Positions 45,694 to 55,490 of a stretch of DNA of 64,000 nucleotides are shown here, piece after piece. Position 1 is the stretch's first letter; the number at the start of each line of letters is the position of its first letter. The stretch spans positions 141,088 through 205,087 of the forward strand of contig NZ_JAAGVC010000005.1 of assembly GCF_010858045.1 (NCBI RefSeq), read 5' to 3'. Under the pieces are notes generated by a model that was not told where the DNA came from, ran no database searches, and worked only from the letters and a program-made list of their open reading frames with translations. Made by a program: the position numbers and the translations under genes. Origin of the DNA: Nocardia cyriacigeorgica. Lineage in GTDB: Bacteria; Actinomycetota; Actinomycetes; Mycobacteriales; Mycobacteriaceae.

Positions 45694-46062
45694 GTGGCAG
45701 CGGTAGAGTGGTCCAAGGTTCAGCACGAGCCGCCGGTTTCCCCGCCCGAACGCACCACCGAGCATCCCCAGGCGCCCCAGCGCCCGGCAGCTCCGGTGCG
45801 AACGTGTATCGGATGCCGTAGGCGCGAGCTGGCCGCCGATCTGTTGCGGATCGTGGCCCGGAACGGCAGCGGCGACGTTGTCGAGATCGTGCCCGACCCG
45901 CGGCGCAGACTTCCCGGACGGGGTGCCTGGTTGCACCCCCTTTCGGCTTGTCTGAGCCTTGCGGTTCGGCGCCGAGCGATCGGCAGAGCACTACGAGTGT
46001 CCGGACATCTGGATATCTCAGCCCTGGAGCATTACCTCGAGAACAGGCACGAGCACTCATGA
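45694..46062 (+). CDS. YlxR family RNA-binding protein
   Basis: A small basic protein homologous to Rv2840c/YlxR, usually found between nusA and infB. The core reads VRTCIGCRRRELAADLLRIVA, with PGRGAWLHPLSACLSLAVRRRAIGRALRV forming the RNA-binding surface. The start is uncertain. GTG 45694 gives 122 residues with a proline-rich extension, while GTG 45799 would give MRTCIGC, the form seen in M. tuberculosis. A TAGAGT box at 45703-45708 could drive an internal transcript. Confidence 0.8.
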   Translation: MAAVEWSKVQHEPPVSPPERTTEHPQAPQRPAAPVRTCIGCRRRELAADLLRIVARNGSGDVVEIVPDPRRRLPGRGAWLHPLSACLSLAVRRRAIGRALRVSGHLDISALEHYLENRHEHS

Positions 46063-46173
46063 GCACACCGTGAAGTACCAACGATGAACGTCCATCGGAG
46101 ATAACCCGAGGTCGTGCGGGCCGCCGTCCCCTGAACAACGGTGGCGCTGCTCGACCTCTCAGTGAGGAGAGCA

Positions 46174-49113
46174 GTGGCAGGCAAGGCCCGCGTGCACGAG
46201 TTGGCCAAAGAACTCGGTGTCACGAGCAAGGAACTACTCGCAACGCTCAAGGAGCAAGGCGAGTTCGTGAAGTCGGCGTCGTCGACGGTGGAAGCACCCG
46301 TCGCGCGCCGTCTGCGTGAATCGTTCGCATCCAAGTCCGCACCGGCGAACGGTGCCAAGGCCGGGGCGAAGCCCGGTCCGTCGACCGCGGCCCGTCCGGC
46401 CGCCAAGCCCGCCGCGGGTGGTCCGCGTCCGGGTCCGCGCACCCCGGCTCCGGCGCAGGCCGCCGCTCCCGAGGCGCCCGCGACCCCGGCTCCGCGTCCC
46501 GGCCCGGCGGTGAAGCCCGGCCCCGCGCCCGCTCCCGCCAAGGAAGCGGCAGCGCAGGCGCCCAGCCCGGCCCCGGCCGCCAAGGCCGCCCCGCAGGCCC
46601 AGCCCGGTACTCGGCCCACGCCGGGTGCGCCGCGCCCCGGCCAGCAGCAGCAGCGTCCCGGCGCTCCCGCGCAGGCCGCGCCGCGTCCGGCCGGTCCCAA
46701 GCCCGGTCCGAAGACCCCGCGTGTGGGCAACAACCCGTATTCGTCCGCGCCCGAGCGTGAGCGTCCGGCTCCCCGTCCCGGCCCCGGCCAGGCCGGTGGA
46801 CGTCCGGTGCCCGGTCAGGGTGGACCGCGTCCCGGCCCGGCCCAGGGCGGTCCTCGTCCGGGTCCGGCGCAGGGTGGTCCGCGCCCGGCCGCCGCGCAGG
46901 GCGGTGGCCCGCGTCCCGGCGGTCCGCGTCCGAGCCCCGGCTCGATGCCCCCGCGTCCCAGCCCCGGTGCCATGCCCGCGCGGTCCGCGCGGCCCGGCCC
47001 GGCCGGTGGCGGCCGTCCCGGTCGCCCCGGTGCCGGTGGCGGCGCCGGTCGTCCCGGTGGCGGCGGCGGTGGCGGCTACCGCGGTGGCGGTGGCGGTGCC
47101 CCCGGCGCCGGTGCCGGTGCTCCCGCGGCCGGTGGTTTCCGTGGTCGTCCCGGTGGCGGCGGCGGTCGCCCGGGTGGACCCGGCGGTCGCGGTGGTGCGG
47201 CCGGTGCGTTCGGTCGTCCCGGTGGCGCTCCGCGTCGTGGCCGCAAGTCGAAGCGGGCGAAGCGCGCCGAATACGAGAACATGCAGGCGCCCGCCGTCGG
47301 CGGCGTGCGGCTGCCGCGCGGCAACGGCGAGATCATCCGGCTCGCCCGTGGCGCCTCGCTGTCGGACTTCGCCGAGAAGATCGACGCGAACCCGGCCTCG
47401 CTGGTGCAGGCCCTGTTCAACCTCGGTGAGATGGTCACCGCGACCCAGTCGGTGAACGACGAGACCCTCGAGCTGCTCGGCAGCGAGATGAACTACGTCG
47501 TGCACGTGGTCAGCCCCGAGGACGAGGACCGCGAGCTGCTGGAATCGTTCGACCTCAGCTACGGCGAGGACGAAGGCGGCGAAGAAGACCTCGAGCAGCG
47601 TCCGCCGGTGGTGACCGTCATGGGTCACGTCGACCACGGTAAGACCCGACTGCTGGACACCATCCGTAAGGCCAACGTCCGTGAGGGCGAGGCCGGCGGT
47701 ATCACCCAGCACATCGGCGCCTACCAGGTGATGACCCACCTCGGTGAGGACGATCGCCTGATCACCTTCATCGACACCCCGGGCCACGAGGCGTTCACCG
47801 CCATGCGTGCCCGTGGCGCCAAGGCCACCGACATCGCGATCCTTGTGGTCGCCGCCGACGACGGCGTCATGCCGCAGACGGTGGAGGCGATCAACCACGC
47901 CCAGGCGGCCGACGTGCCGATCGTGGTCGCGGTCAACAAGATCGACAAGGAAGGCGCGAACCCGGAGAAGATCCGGCAGCAGCTGACCGAGTACAACCTG
48001 GTGGCCGAGGAGTACGGCGGCGACACCATGTTCGTCGACATCTCCGCCAAGCAGGGCACCAATATCGACGCTCTGCTGGAAGCGGTGCTGCTCACCGCGG
48101 ACGCGGCGCTGGACCTGCGGGCCAACCCGGATATGGACGCCCAGGGTGTCGCCATCGAGGCGCATCTGGACCGCGGCCGCGGCCCGGTCGCCACGGTGCT
48201 GATCCAGCGCGGCACGCTGCGCGTCGGCGATTCGATCGTGGCAGGCGACGCCTACGGTCGCGTGCGCCGCATGGTCGACGAGCACGGCGAGGACGTCGAG
48301 GCGGCGCTGCCGTCGCGGCCGGTTCAGGTCGTCGGTTTCACCTCGGTGCCCGGCGCCGGTGACAACCTGCTCGTCGTCGACGAGGACCGCATCGCCCGTC
48401 AGATCGCCGACCGGCGCAACGCACGCAAGCGCAACGCGCTCGCCGCACGCAGCCGCAAGCGGATCAGCCTGGAAGATCTGGATGCCGCGCTGAAGGAGAC
48501 TTCGGAGCTGAACCTGATCCTCAAGGGCGACAACTCCGGTACCGTCGAGGCCCTCGAAGAGGCGCTGCTCGGTATCGAGGTCGACGACGAGGTGCGCCTG
48601 CGGGTCATCGACCGCGGTGTCGGTGGCGTCACCGAGACCAACGTCAACCTGGCCTCGGCGTCGAACGCGATCATCATCGGGTTCAACGTCCGGGCCGAGG
48701 GCAAGGCCACCGAGCTGGCCAACCGCGAGGGTGTCGACATCCGGTACTACTCGGTGATCTACCAGGCCATCGACGAGATCGAGAAGGCCCTCAAGGGCAT
48801 GCTCAAGCCGATCTACGAAGAGGTCGAGCTGGGCCGCGCGGAGATCCGGGCGATCTTCCGGTCCTCGAAGGTCGGCAACATCGCCGGCTGCATGGTCACC
48901 TCGGGTTCGGTCAAGCGCAATGCCAAGGCGCGCCTGCTGCGCGACAACGTGGTCATCGCCGAGACCGTCACCATCTCCTCGCTCAAGCGGGAGAAGGACG
49001 ACGCCACCGAGGTCCGCGAGGGCTTCGAATGCGGTATGACGCTCACCTACTCCGATATCAAGGAAGGCGACGTCATCGAGGCCTACGAGTTGCGCGAGAA
49101 GCCGCGCGACTGA
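46174..49113 (+). CDS. infB: Translation initiation factor IF-2
   Basis: The GTPase that places initiator tRNA on the 30S subunit. It begins [22 protein letters not shown], the IF2-N domain; GTG 46174 is supported by GAGGAG just upstream and by identity to the mycobacterial start. Residues about 50-365 are a long disordered stretch rich in Pro, Gly, Arg and Ala. The GTPase G1 motif GHVDHGKT is at 484-491, followed by DTPGHEAF and NKIDKEGA. Domains II-IV reach the C-terminal [10 protein letters not shown]. At 979 residues it exceeds M. tuberculosis IF-2 (about 900), mostly in the disordered part. Confidence 0.96.
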   Translation: MAGKARVHELAKELGVTSKELLATLKEQGEFVKSASSTVEAPVARRLRESFASKSAPANGAKAGAKPGPSTAARPAAKPAAGGPRPGPRTPAPAQAAAPEAPATPAPRPGPAVKPGPAPAPAKEAAAQAPSPAPAAKAAPQAQPGTRPTPGAPRPGQQQQRPGAPAQAAPRPAGPKPGPKTPRVGNNPYSSAPERERPAPRPGPGQAGGRPVPGQGGPRPGPAQGGPRPGPAQGGPRPAAAQGGGPRPGGPRPSPGSMPPRPSPGAMPARSARPGPAGGGRPGRPGAGGGAGRPGGGGGGGYRGGGGGAPGAGAGAPAAGGFRGRPGGGGGRPGGPGGRGGAAGAFGRPGGAPRRGRKSKRAKRAEYENMQAPAVGGVRLPRGNGEIIRLARGASLSDFAEKIDANPASLVQALFNLGEMVTATQSVNDETLELLGSEMNYVVHVVSPEDEDRELLESFDLSYGEDEGGEEDLEQRPPVVTVMGHVDHGKTRLLDTIRKANVREGEAGGITQHIGAYQVMTHLGEDDRLITFIDTPGHEAFTAMRARGAKATDIAILVVAADDGVMPQTVEAINHAQAADVPIVVAVNKIDKEGANPEKIRQQLTEYNLVAEEYGGDTMFVDISAKQGTNIDALLEAVLLTADAALDLRANPDMDAQGVAIEAHLDRGRGPVATVLIQRGTLRVGDSIVAGDAYGRVRRMVDEHGEDVEAALPSRPVQVVGFTSVPGAGDNLLVVDEDRIARQIADRRNARKRNALAARSRKRISLEDLDAALKETSELNLILKGDNSGTVEALEEALLGIEVDDEVRLRVIDRGVGGVTETNVNLASASNAIIIGFNVRAEGKATELANREGVDIRYYSVIYQAIDEIEKALKGMLKPIYEEVELGRAEIRAIFRSSKVGNIAGCMVTSGSVKRNAKARLLRDNVVIAETVTISSLKREKDDATEVREGFECGMTLTYSDIKEGDVIEAYELREKPRD

Positions 49114-49126
49114 TCGTGACGAACAT

Positions 49127-49164
49127 CGGGTGACCGGCGGATTCGATGATCCGCCGGTCACCCG
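49127..49164 (+). terminator. Long perfect hairpin between infB and the DUF503 gene
   Basis: CGGGTGACCGGCGGAT (49127-49142) pairs without mismatch with ATCCGCCGGTCACCCG (49149-49164) over a six-base loop. There is no U-tract, which is common in actinobacteria. It lies 14 bases after infB and 28 bases before the next gene, and could end or attenuate the operon, or stabilise the infB mRNA. Confidence 0.65.
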
Positions 49165-49191
49165 GTCGCGTCGCTCGAAACTGGAGGTTGT

Positions 49192-49482
49192 GTGTACCTC
49201 GGTGCACTCGAGTTCGACATCCTGCTCGGAGACGTGCATTCGCTGAAAGAGAAGCGCTCGGTGATCCGGCCCATTCTGGCCGAGCTGCAGCGCTTCGGGG
49301 TGAGTGCCGCCGAGGGCGGGGAACATGATCGCTACCGCCGCTCGTTGCTCGGAGTAGCCATGGTCAGTGCCGGAATGGACCACCTGACCGAGGTGCTCGA
49401 CAAGTGTGAGCGGCACGTCGCGGCGCGTCCGGAGTTACAGTTGCTGGCGGTACGCCGCCGGGTCTTCGGACCCGAAGATTGA
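49192..49482 (+). CDS. DUF503 family protein (YlxP-like)
   Basis: A 96-residue protein of the YlxP/DUF503 family, starting [32 protein letters not shown] with a ferredoxin-like alpha/beta pattern. These small proteins lie between infB and rbfA in many Gram-positive bacteria and are linked to ribosome assembly, though their activity is unsettled. GTG 49192 has GGAGG six bases upstream. rbfA follows 28 bases downstream. Confidence 0.87.
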   Translation: MYLGALEFDILLGDVHSLKEKRSVIRPILAELQRFGVSAAEGGEHDRYRRSLLGVAMVSAGMDHLTEVLDKCERHVAARPELQLLAVRRRVFGPED

Positions 49483-49510
49483 TCTCATAATCAGTGAGGA
49501 AGGAGCGGCC

Positions 49511-49951
49511 ATGGCGGATCAAGCCAGGGCACGCCGACTCGCCAAGCGGATCTCGGCGATCGTGGCCACCGCGATCGAATACGAGGTGAAGGATCCGCGG
49601 CTGCGGTTCGTGACCGTGACCGATGCGAAGGTGACCGGCGATCTACGCGACGCCACCGTGTACTACACGGTGATGGGCGAAACCGTCGACGCCGAACCGG
49701 ATTACGCCGCCGCGGCGGCCGGCCTGGAGAAGGCCAAGGGCGTGCTGCGCTCGAAGGTGGGTGCGGGCACCGGGGTGAAATTCACTCCGACGCTGGCGTT
49801 CGTCCTCGACACCGTGCCGGATGCGGCGCGGCAGATGGAGGACCTGCTGGCCAAGGCCAGGGCCGCCGACGACGAGGTGGCGAAGGTCGCGGCCAACGCC
49901 ACCCATGCCGGTGAGCCCGACCCGTACAAGGTCGATTCCGATGAGGACTAG
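49511..49951 (+). CDS. rbfA: Ribosome-binding factor A
   Basis: A 146-residue KH-like factor that binds the 16S rRNA 5' region during cold-sensitive 30S maturation. It shows [51 protein letters not shown] and [25 protein letters not shown], both family signatures. ATG 49511 has GGAAGGAG upstream. The last 30 residues are acidic and probably disordered. It is the Rv2838c orthologue by position and sequence. Confidence 0.94.
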   Translation: MADQARARRLAKRISAIVATAIEYEVKDPRLRFVTVTDAKVTGDLRDATVYYTVMGETVDAEPDYAAAAAGLEKAKGVLRSKVGAGTGVKFTPTLAFVLDTVPDAARQMEDLLAKARAADDEVAKVAANATHAGEPDPYKVDSDED

Positions 49952-50020
49952 GCCGTCGCGGGCGGGCCGTCGTCAGCGCTTCGCGCGCCCGCGGGGATGA
50001 CCCGGGACTCGCGGTAGGCG

Positions 50021-51082
50021 ATGACGACAACTGGACAGCGAGCGGGAGCGGCAGGCCCGGCTCCCGAACCGGCGGACGGCTCGGATGACGCGCGGCCCGG
50101 TACCGCCGATTTCACGACGGCGGCGCGGGCCTTGGCGGCCGCCGCATCGGTCACCATCCTGTGCCATGTGCAGCCCGACGCCGACACCATCGGCAGCGGG
50201 CTGGCCCTGGCGCAGGTGCTGCATCGACGCGGGGTTGCCGTTCGGGTGTCGTTCGCCGAACCCGCGCAGCTGCCGGTGTCGATGAGTTCGCTACCCGGCG
50301 CGGAGCATCTGGTGCCACCGGCCGAGGTCCCCGAGCAGGTGGACCTGCTCGTCGCCGTCGACTGCGGCAGTGCCGCCCGGCTGGGCGGGCTGGCCGACCG
50401 GCTCGCCGGTGCCCGCAGCACGCTGGTCATCGACCATCATCGGTCCAACACCCGATTCGGCACGATCAATCTCGTCGACCCCTCGGCCGAATCCACCACG
50501 AGTGTGCTCACCCGGCTGTTCGACGTCTGGGGTGAGCCCATCGACCGGCCCGTCGCGCACTGTCTGTACGCGGGGCTGGTGACCGATACCGGTTCGTTCC
50601 GGTGGGTCCGCCCCGGCACCCATGAACTGGCCGAACGGCTGCTCGCCACGGGCATCGATGGCGCCGAGATCGCGCAAACGCTGCTCGACACCCATCCCTT
50701 CGGCTGGCTGCCGATGCTGTCCCGGGTGCTCGGCTCGGCCCGCTTGGCGCCGCAGGTGTGCGGTGGCGTCGGTCTGGTGTACGCGTTCGTGCGGCGCGCC
50801 GACTTGGACGGTGTGACGCAGGAGGAAGCCGAAAGCGTCGTCGATATCGTGCGCACCACCGCCGAGGCCGGGGTGGCCGCCGTGTTCAAGGAATCGGCGG
50901 AGCCCGGGCGCTGGACGGTGTCGCTGCGCTCCAAGGACAGCGGCCCCGACCGCCACGACGGACTCGATGTCTCCGCCGTCGCCACCGCGCTCGGCGGCGG
51001 CGGACACCGTTACGCCGCGGGGTATACCGCGCACGGGACACCAGAGGAGATCGTCGCCGAACTGCTGGCGGGTCTGGGATGA
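50021..51082 (+). CDS. DHH/DHHA1 phosphodiesterase (NrnA/CnpB-like)
   Basis: A 353-residue phosphodiesterase homologous to Rv2837c, which degrades nanoRNA, pAp and c-di-AMP. Metal-binding motifs are present: CHVQPDADTIGS (His49, Asp53, Asp55), AVDCG (Asp114) and the DHH motif VIDHHRSN (138-140). The DHHA1 domain ends in GGGGHRYAAGYTAHG near residue 325. The N-terminal 30 residues are disordered. ATG 50021 lacks an obvious Shine-Dalgarno sequence. Its stop lies about 100 bases before the MATE gene, as with Rv2837c and dinF. Confidence 0.91.
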   Translation: MTTTGQRAGAAGPAPEPADGSDDARPGTADFTTAARALAAAASVTILCHVQPDADTIGSGLALAQVLHRRGVAVRVSFAEPAQLPVSMSSLPGAEHLVPPAEVPEQVDLLVAVDCGSAARLGGLADRLAGARSTLVIDHHRSNTRFGTINLVDPSAESTTSVLTRLFDVWGEPIDRPVAHCLYAGLVTDTGSFRWVRPGTHELAERLLATGIDGAEIAQTLLDTHPFGWLPMLSRVLGSARLAPQVCGGVGLVYAFVRRADLDGVTQEEAESVVDIVRTTAEAGVAAVFKESAEPGRWTVSLRSKDSGPDRHDGLDVSAVATALGGGGHRYAAGYTAHGTPEEIVAELLAGLG

Positions 51083-51179
51083 GTGCGCCGACGGCCGTGC
51101 GTTTACCTGCGTCTGGGTCAACCGATGGGCGTACCGGCTCGGTGCCCCCGGAGACCCACCGACGGATGGCGTGGTGAGC

Positions 51180-52721
51180 ATGGCCGGTGACGCCCGGAAC
51201 CCGCATGGCCGCACCAGGGGCACCGGCCCGGATGCCTCGCGCGCGAGCGCCGGGGGAGGCGAGCACGCCGATCCGGCCGCTCACCGGGTAGCGGCCGAAG
51301 TCGACGACACCCGGCCCGGCTCGCTCGCGGGTACGGCTTCGGATCCAGTGGACGTGGCGCCATCCCCTACCGGCCCGCAGAGAACCACGGCTGATCCTGC
51401 CGATGCGGGTCCGCGGCGCATTCTCGCGCTGGCCCTGCCGACGCTCGGTGTCCTGGTCGCCGAGCCCATCTACTTGCTCTTCGATCTCGCCGTGGTCGGC
51501 CGGCTCGGGGCGCTGGCCTTGGCGGGCCTCGCCGTCGGCGGATTGATTCTGGCCCAGGTGAGTTCGCAGCTCACCTTCCTCGCCTACGGCACGACAGCGC
51601 GGGCGGCTCGACGCCACGGTGCCGGTGACGAACGCGGCGCGGTGGCCGAAGGGGTGCAGGCCAGTTGGCTGGCGGCAGGCATCGGACTGGTGATCGTCGC
51701 GGTGGTGCAGCTGTTCGCCGTGCCCATCGTCGGGGCGATCTCCGGGGGCGGCGATATCGCGGACGAGGCACTGGACTGGGTACGCATCGCGCTGTTCGGT
51801 GTGCCGTTGATCCTGCTGTCGATGGCCGGCAACGGGTGGATGCGCGGGGTGCAGCAGACGCGGCGCCCGCTCACCTACGTCGTGGCCGGGCTGGCGTTGT
51901 CCGCGGTGCTGTGCCCGGTGCTGGTGCACGGGCTGGTGGGTGCGCCACGGATGGAACTGCCCGGTTCGGCGGTGGCCAACGTGGCCGGTCAGGCGGTGAC
52001 CGCCGGCCTGTTCGTGTGGGCGCTGATACGGGAACGGGTCGAGCTGCGGCCGCATCCGTCGGTGATGCGGGCACAGCTGGTGCTCGGCCGGGATCTGATC
52101 GCCCGCAGCCTCGCCTTCCAGGCCTGCTTCGTCTCGGCCGCGGCGGTCGCGGCACGGTTCGGTGCGGCTTCGGTCGCCGCGCATCAGCTGGTGTTGCAGC
52201 TGTGGAATTTCCTCGCATTGACCTTGGATTCGCTGGCCATCGCGGCACAAACGCTGGTCGGCGCGGCGCTCGGCGCGGGCAATGCCTCCGGTGCCCGCAG
52301 CCTGGCCAGCCGGATCACCGGCTGGTCGGAAATCTTCGCGCTCGGACTCGCCGCGATCTTCGCCGCGGGGGCCGCGGTGATTCCACCGCTGTTCACCGAT
52401 GATCCCGCTGTGCTCGACCGCACCGGCGTGGTGTGGTGGTTCTTCGTCGCGTTGATCCCGGTGGCGGGCATCGTGTTCGCGCTCGACGGCGTCCTGCTGG
52501 GTGCCGGTGACGCCGCCTACCTGCGCACCACCACCCTCGGTGCGGCGCTGCTCGGCTTCCTGCCCGCGATCTGGCTGTCGCTGGCCTTCGACTGGGGGAT
52601 CGCCGGGATCTGGTCCGGATTGGTGGCGTTCATGGCGTTGCGGCTGGTCGCCGTCGTCTGGCGGGCGATGTCCGGGCGCTGGGCGACGGTCGGGGCCGAG
52701 GTTCCGCGTGCCGCGCGGTGA
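51180..52721 (+). CDS. dinF: MATE family efflux transporter (DinF-like)
   Basis: A 513-residue, 12-helix cation-coupled multidrug exporter of the DinF subgroup, orthologous to Rv2836c. The membrane part starts RRILALALPTLGVLVAEPIYLLFDLAVVGRLG and continues with QLTFLAYGTTARAARRHGAGDERGA, then AVAARFGAASVAAHQLVLQLWNFLALTLDSLAIAAQTLVGAALGAG in the second half. The first 80 residues, absent from the M. tuberculosis protein, are hydrophilic and rich in Asp, Pro and Gly. ATG 51180 is the best start; GTG codons lie 6 and 9 bases upstream. Confidence 0.87.
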   Translation: MAGDARNPHGRTRGTGPDASRASAGGGEHADPAAHRVAAEVDDTRPGSLAGTASDPVDVAPSPTGPQRTTADPADAGPRRILALALPTLGVLVAEPIYLLFDLAVVGRLGALALAGLAVGGLILAQVSSQLTFLAYGTTARAARRHGAGDERGAVAEGVQASWLAAGIGLVIVAVVQLFAVPIVGAISGGGDIADEALDWVRIALFGVPLILLSMAGNGWMRGVQQTRRPLTYVVAGLALSAVLCPVLVHGLVGAPRMELPGSAVANVAGQAVTAGLFVWALIRERVELRPHPSVMRAQLVLGRDLIARSLAFQACFVSAAAVAARFGAASVAAHQLVLQLWNFLALTLDSLAIAAQTLVGAALGAGNASGARSLASRITGWSEIFALGLAAIFAAGAAVIPPLFTDDPAVLDRTGVVWWFFVALIPVAGIVFALDGVLLGAGDAAYLRTTTLGAALLGFLPAIWLSLAFDWGIAGIWSGLVAFMALRLVAVVWRAMSGRWATVGAEVPRAAR

Positions 52722-52844
52722 GTGCGGGTACCTCGGAGCGGTCCGGTGTTCTGGTGCCGCGCTGGTCGGTCGCCGGTGCGGTGTGTCCCGTCGCGACGGT
52801 GGTCCCCGCAGCCGGAGTCACATCGGTATGCCAAGGTGGGTGTG

Positions 52845-53801
52845 GTGATACCCAAGTTGATGGCGGTGAGCGACATTCATGTCGGGCACCAGGGCAATCG
52901 TCCCGTCGTCGAACAGATCCACCCCGACTCGCCGGAGGACTGGCTGATCGTCGCCGGTGATGTCGCGGAGAAGTCCGACGACATCCGGTGGGCGCTGGAA
53001 CTGCTGCGCAGCCGCTTCAAGACGGTGATCTGGGTGCCGGGCAACCATGAACTGTGGACCACGGCCAAGGATCCGGTGCAGATGCACGGCGTCGCGCGCT
53101 ACGAGTACCTGGTGTCGATCTGCCGGGACCTGGACGTGCTGACCCCGGAAGACCCGTTCCCGGTGTGGCGTGGCGCGGGCTCGGAACCCTACGGCGGCGC
53201 GGTGACGCTGGCGCCGATGTTCCTGCTCTACGACTATTCGTTCCTGCCCGAGGGCACCAAGACCAAGGCCGAGGGCCTGGCCGTGGCCAGGGAACGCAAT
53301 GTGGTGGCCACCGACGAGTTCCTGCTCTCGCCCGATCCGTACCTCACCCGCGACGCCTGGTGCCATGCCCGGGTGCAGGTGACCGAACGCAAGCTCAACG
53401 CGCTGCCCGAGGGCACGCCGCTGGTGCTGATCAACCACTTCCCGCTGGTGCGCGAACCCACCGATGTGCTGTTCTACCCCGAATTCGCGCTCTGGTGCGG
53501 CACCGATCTCACCGCCGACTGGCATATCCGCTACAACGTGGTCTGCTCGGTCTACGGACACCTGCACATCCCGCGCACCACCTACTACGAGGGTGTGCGC
53601 TTCGAAGAGGTGTCGCTGGGCTATCCGCGGGAATGGCAGCGCCGTGGCATGCCCGAGCGGCTGCTGCGCCAGATTCTGCCCGAGCCCGAATATCCGCCCG
53701 GCACGCTCAACTCGTGGGGCGGGCATTTCAAGGTCACCCCGGAGATGGAGGCGGCCGCCGCCGAGATGCGCAGCAAGGCGCAACGCCGCCGCGGGGTATA
53801 G
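52845..53801 (+). CDS. Metallophosphoesterase (Rv2795c-like)
   Basis: A 318-residue calcineurin-fold phosphoesterase. The metal-binding motifs are in order: MAVSDIHVGH (Asp and His), IVAGDVAEKSDD, VPGNHELW, LINHFPLV and VYGHLHIPR. Two adjacent GTGs (52842 and 52845) follow AAGGTGG, and either may be used. In M. tuberculosis the orthologue lies beside pptT, as here (84 bases away). Its natural substrate is not established. Reports linking the orthologue to phosphopantetheinyl hydrolysis exist in my recollection and would make sense next to pptT. Confidence 0.87.
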   Translation: MIPKLMAVSDIHVGHQGNRPVVEQIHPDSPEDWLIVAGDVAEKSDDIRWALELLRSRFKTVIWVPGNHELWTTAKDPVQMHGVARYEYLVSICRDLDVLTPEDPFPVWRGAGSEPYGGAVTLAPMFLLYDYSFLPEGTKTKAEGLAVARERNVVATDEFLLSPDPYLTRDAWCHARVQVTERKLNALPEGTPLVLINHFPLVREPTDVLFYPEFALWCGTDLTADWHIRYNVVCSVYGHLHIPRTTYYEGVRFEEVSLGYPREWQRRGMPERLLRQILPEPEYPPGTLNSWGGHFKVTPEMEAAAAEMRSKAQRRRGV

Positions 53802-53885
53802 CGCAGCACGCTGCCGGGCTGCGCCGGAGACGGGGTGCCCGGGCTGCGGCGGAAGCGCTCTGCGCACCTACTAGGCTCGATCGCG

Positions 53886-54551
53886 ATGATCGAGAACATT
53901 CTGCCCGCCGGGGTCGCGTCGGCCGAGCTGCTGACGTACCCGGAGGGCCTGCGGGCGCATCCGGCCGAAGAGCATCTGATCGCGAAGTCGGTGGACAAGC
54001 GCCGCCGCGACTTCATCGGGGCGCGCCACTGTGCTCGGCTGGCGCTGGCGCAGCTGGGGGAGCCGGAGGTCGCGATCGGCAAGGGGGAGCGAGGCGCGCC
54101 GGTCTGGCCGCGCGGCATCGTCGGCAGTCTCACCCACTGCGACGGGTACCGCGCCGCCGCGCTGGGGCACAAGCTGCGCTTCCGCTCGATCGGTATCGAC
54201 GCCGAACCGCACGACACGCTGCCGGAGGGCGTGCTCGATTCGGTGAGCCTGCCCGCGGAACGAGAATGGCTGCGCGCCACCGATTCCGAGCTGCATATGG
54301 ATCGGCTGCTGTTCTGCGCGAAAGAGGCCACATACAAGGCGTGGTTCCCGTTGACCGGGCGGTGGCTGGGCTTCGAGGACGCCCACATCACCTTCACCGT
54401 CGACGATTCCTCCGACAAGGCGTCCGGCAGCTTCCGTAGCGAGCTGCTGGTTCCCGGCCAGGTCACCGACGGCGGCATGCCGCTCACCTCGTTCGACGGC
54501 CGCTGGCAGGTCGCCGACGGTCTCATCCTCACCGCGATCGTGCACGCCTGA
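53886..54551 (+). CDS. pptT: 4'-phosphopantetheinyl transferase PptT
   Basis: Transfers phosphopantetheine from CoA to carrier proteins of mycolate, polyketide and siderophore synthesis. At 221 residues it has the usual Sfp-type length. The magnesium-binding GIDAE lies at residues 103-107 and the KEATYK motif at 146-151. SLTHCDGYRAAA and WLGFEDAHITF fit mycobacterial PptT. A TAGGCT box ends eight bases before the ATG, indicating a leaderless transcript. The stop overlaps the truB start by one base. Essential in mycobacteria. Confidence 0.94.
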   Translation: MIENILPAGVASAELLTYPEGLRAHPAEEHLIAKSVDKRRRDFIGARHCARLALAQLGEPEVAIGKGERGAPVWPRGIVGSLTHCDGYRAAALGHKLRFRSIGIDAEPHDTLPEGVLDSVSLPAEREWLRATDSELHMDRLLFCAKEATYKAWFPLTGRWLGFEDAHITFTVDDSSDKASGSFRSELLVPGQVTDGGMPLTSFDGRWQVADGLILTAIVHA

Positions 54552-55465
54552 TGGCCGCCGACAAGCCGGTGCTCGGCCCCGATGGGCTCGGTGGGCTGCT
54601 GATCGTCGACAAGGACGGTGGCCTGACCAGTCACGACGTGGTCGCCCGATGCCGGAAGTTGTTGCGCACCAAGAAGGTCGGTCACGCGGGCACGCTCGAC
54701 CCGATGGCGACCGGTGTGCTGGTGCTCGGGGTCGAACGCGCCACCAAACTGCTCGGGCTGCTCACCCTCACCACCAAGGCCTACACCGCCACCATCCGGC
54801 TCGGTCAGGCCACCACCACCGACGACGCCGAGGGCGAGATCGTCTCCACCGCACCGGCCGGTGCGGTCACCGACGCCGATATCGCCGCCGGTATCGCCGC
54901 GCTCACCGGCGAGATCCAGCAGATCCCCGCCACCGTCAGCGCCATCAAGGTCGGCGGCGAACGTGCCTACGCCCGTCACCGCGCCGGCGAGGAGGTGCGG
55001 CTGGCGGCCCGGCCGGTCACCGTGCACCGGTTCGACCTGCTGGCACGCCGTGCTGTCGGGGACTTCGTCGATCTGGATGTGGTCGTGGAATGCTCCTCGG
55101 GCACCTACGTGCGGGCGCTGGCCCGTGATCTCGGCGCCGCGCTCGGCGTCGGCGGTCACCTGACCGCCTTGCGCCGCACGCGGGTCGGGCCGTTCACTCT
55201 CGACCATGCCCGCAGCCTCGATCAGCTCGCCGACGATCCCGGGCTGAGCCTCGATATCGACGCCGCGGTCCGCACCGCCTTCCCGCATCGCGGCATCGAC
55301 GCGGCCCAGGCCGAATCGCTGCGCGACGGCCGCTGGCTCGATCCGATCGGCCTGCCCGGGGTGTATGCGGCGCTGACCGAGGACGGCACCGCCATCGCGT
55401 TGCTGGAGGAGAAGGGCAAACGCGCCGCACCGGTGATGGTGGTCCGTCCACGCGGTTTGGCCTGA
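54551..55465 (+). CDS. truB: tRNA pseudouridine(55) synthase TruB
   Basis: Makes pseudouridine 55 in the T-loop of tRNAs. The 304 residues contain GGLLIVDKDGGLTSHDVV and the catalytic GHAGTLDPMATGVL with nucleophile Asp50. RLGQATTTDDAEGE and SSGTYVRALARDLGAALG follow, the usual TruB blocks. It starts within the pptT stop codon (TGATG), so translation is coupled. Length matches Rv2793c. Confidence 0.95.
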   Translation: MAADKPVLGPDGLGGLLIVDKDGGLTSHDVVARCRKLLRTKKVGHAGTLDPMATGVLVLGVERATKLLGLLTLTTKAYTATIRLGQATTTDDAEGEIVSTAPAGAVTDADIAAGIAALTGEIQQIPATVSAIKVGGERAYARHRAGEEVRLAARPVTVHRFDLLARRAVGDFVDLDVVVECSSGTYVRALARDLGAALGVGGHLTALRRTRVGPFTLDHARSLDQLADDPGLSLDIDAAVRTAFPHRGIDAAQAESLRDGRWLDPIGLPGVYAALTEDGTAIALLEEKGKRAAPVMVVRPRGLA

Positions 55466-55490
55466 ATCGCGCTAGACGGGCCGCAGCGCG

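Noticed and set aside
46316..47270. Repeat-rich stretch in infB that could be taken for a tandem repeat or PE_PGRS-like gene
   Set aside because: It is in frame with IF-2 and corresponds to its known disordered N-terminal region; repetition reflects Pro/Gly/Arg codons.
46234..49416. A very long open frame (over 1,000 codons) antisense to infB
   Set aside because: It mirrors the codon pattern of infB, has a repetitive Gly/Arg/Thr composition and no recognisable domain. Such antisense frames are expected opposite high-GC genes.
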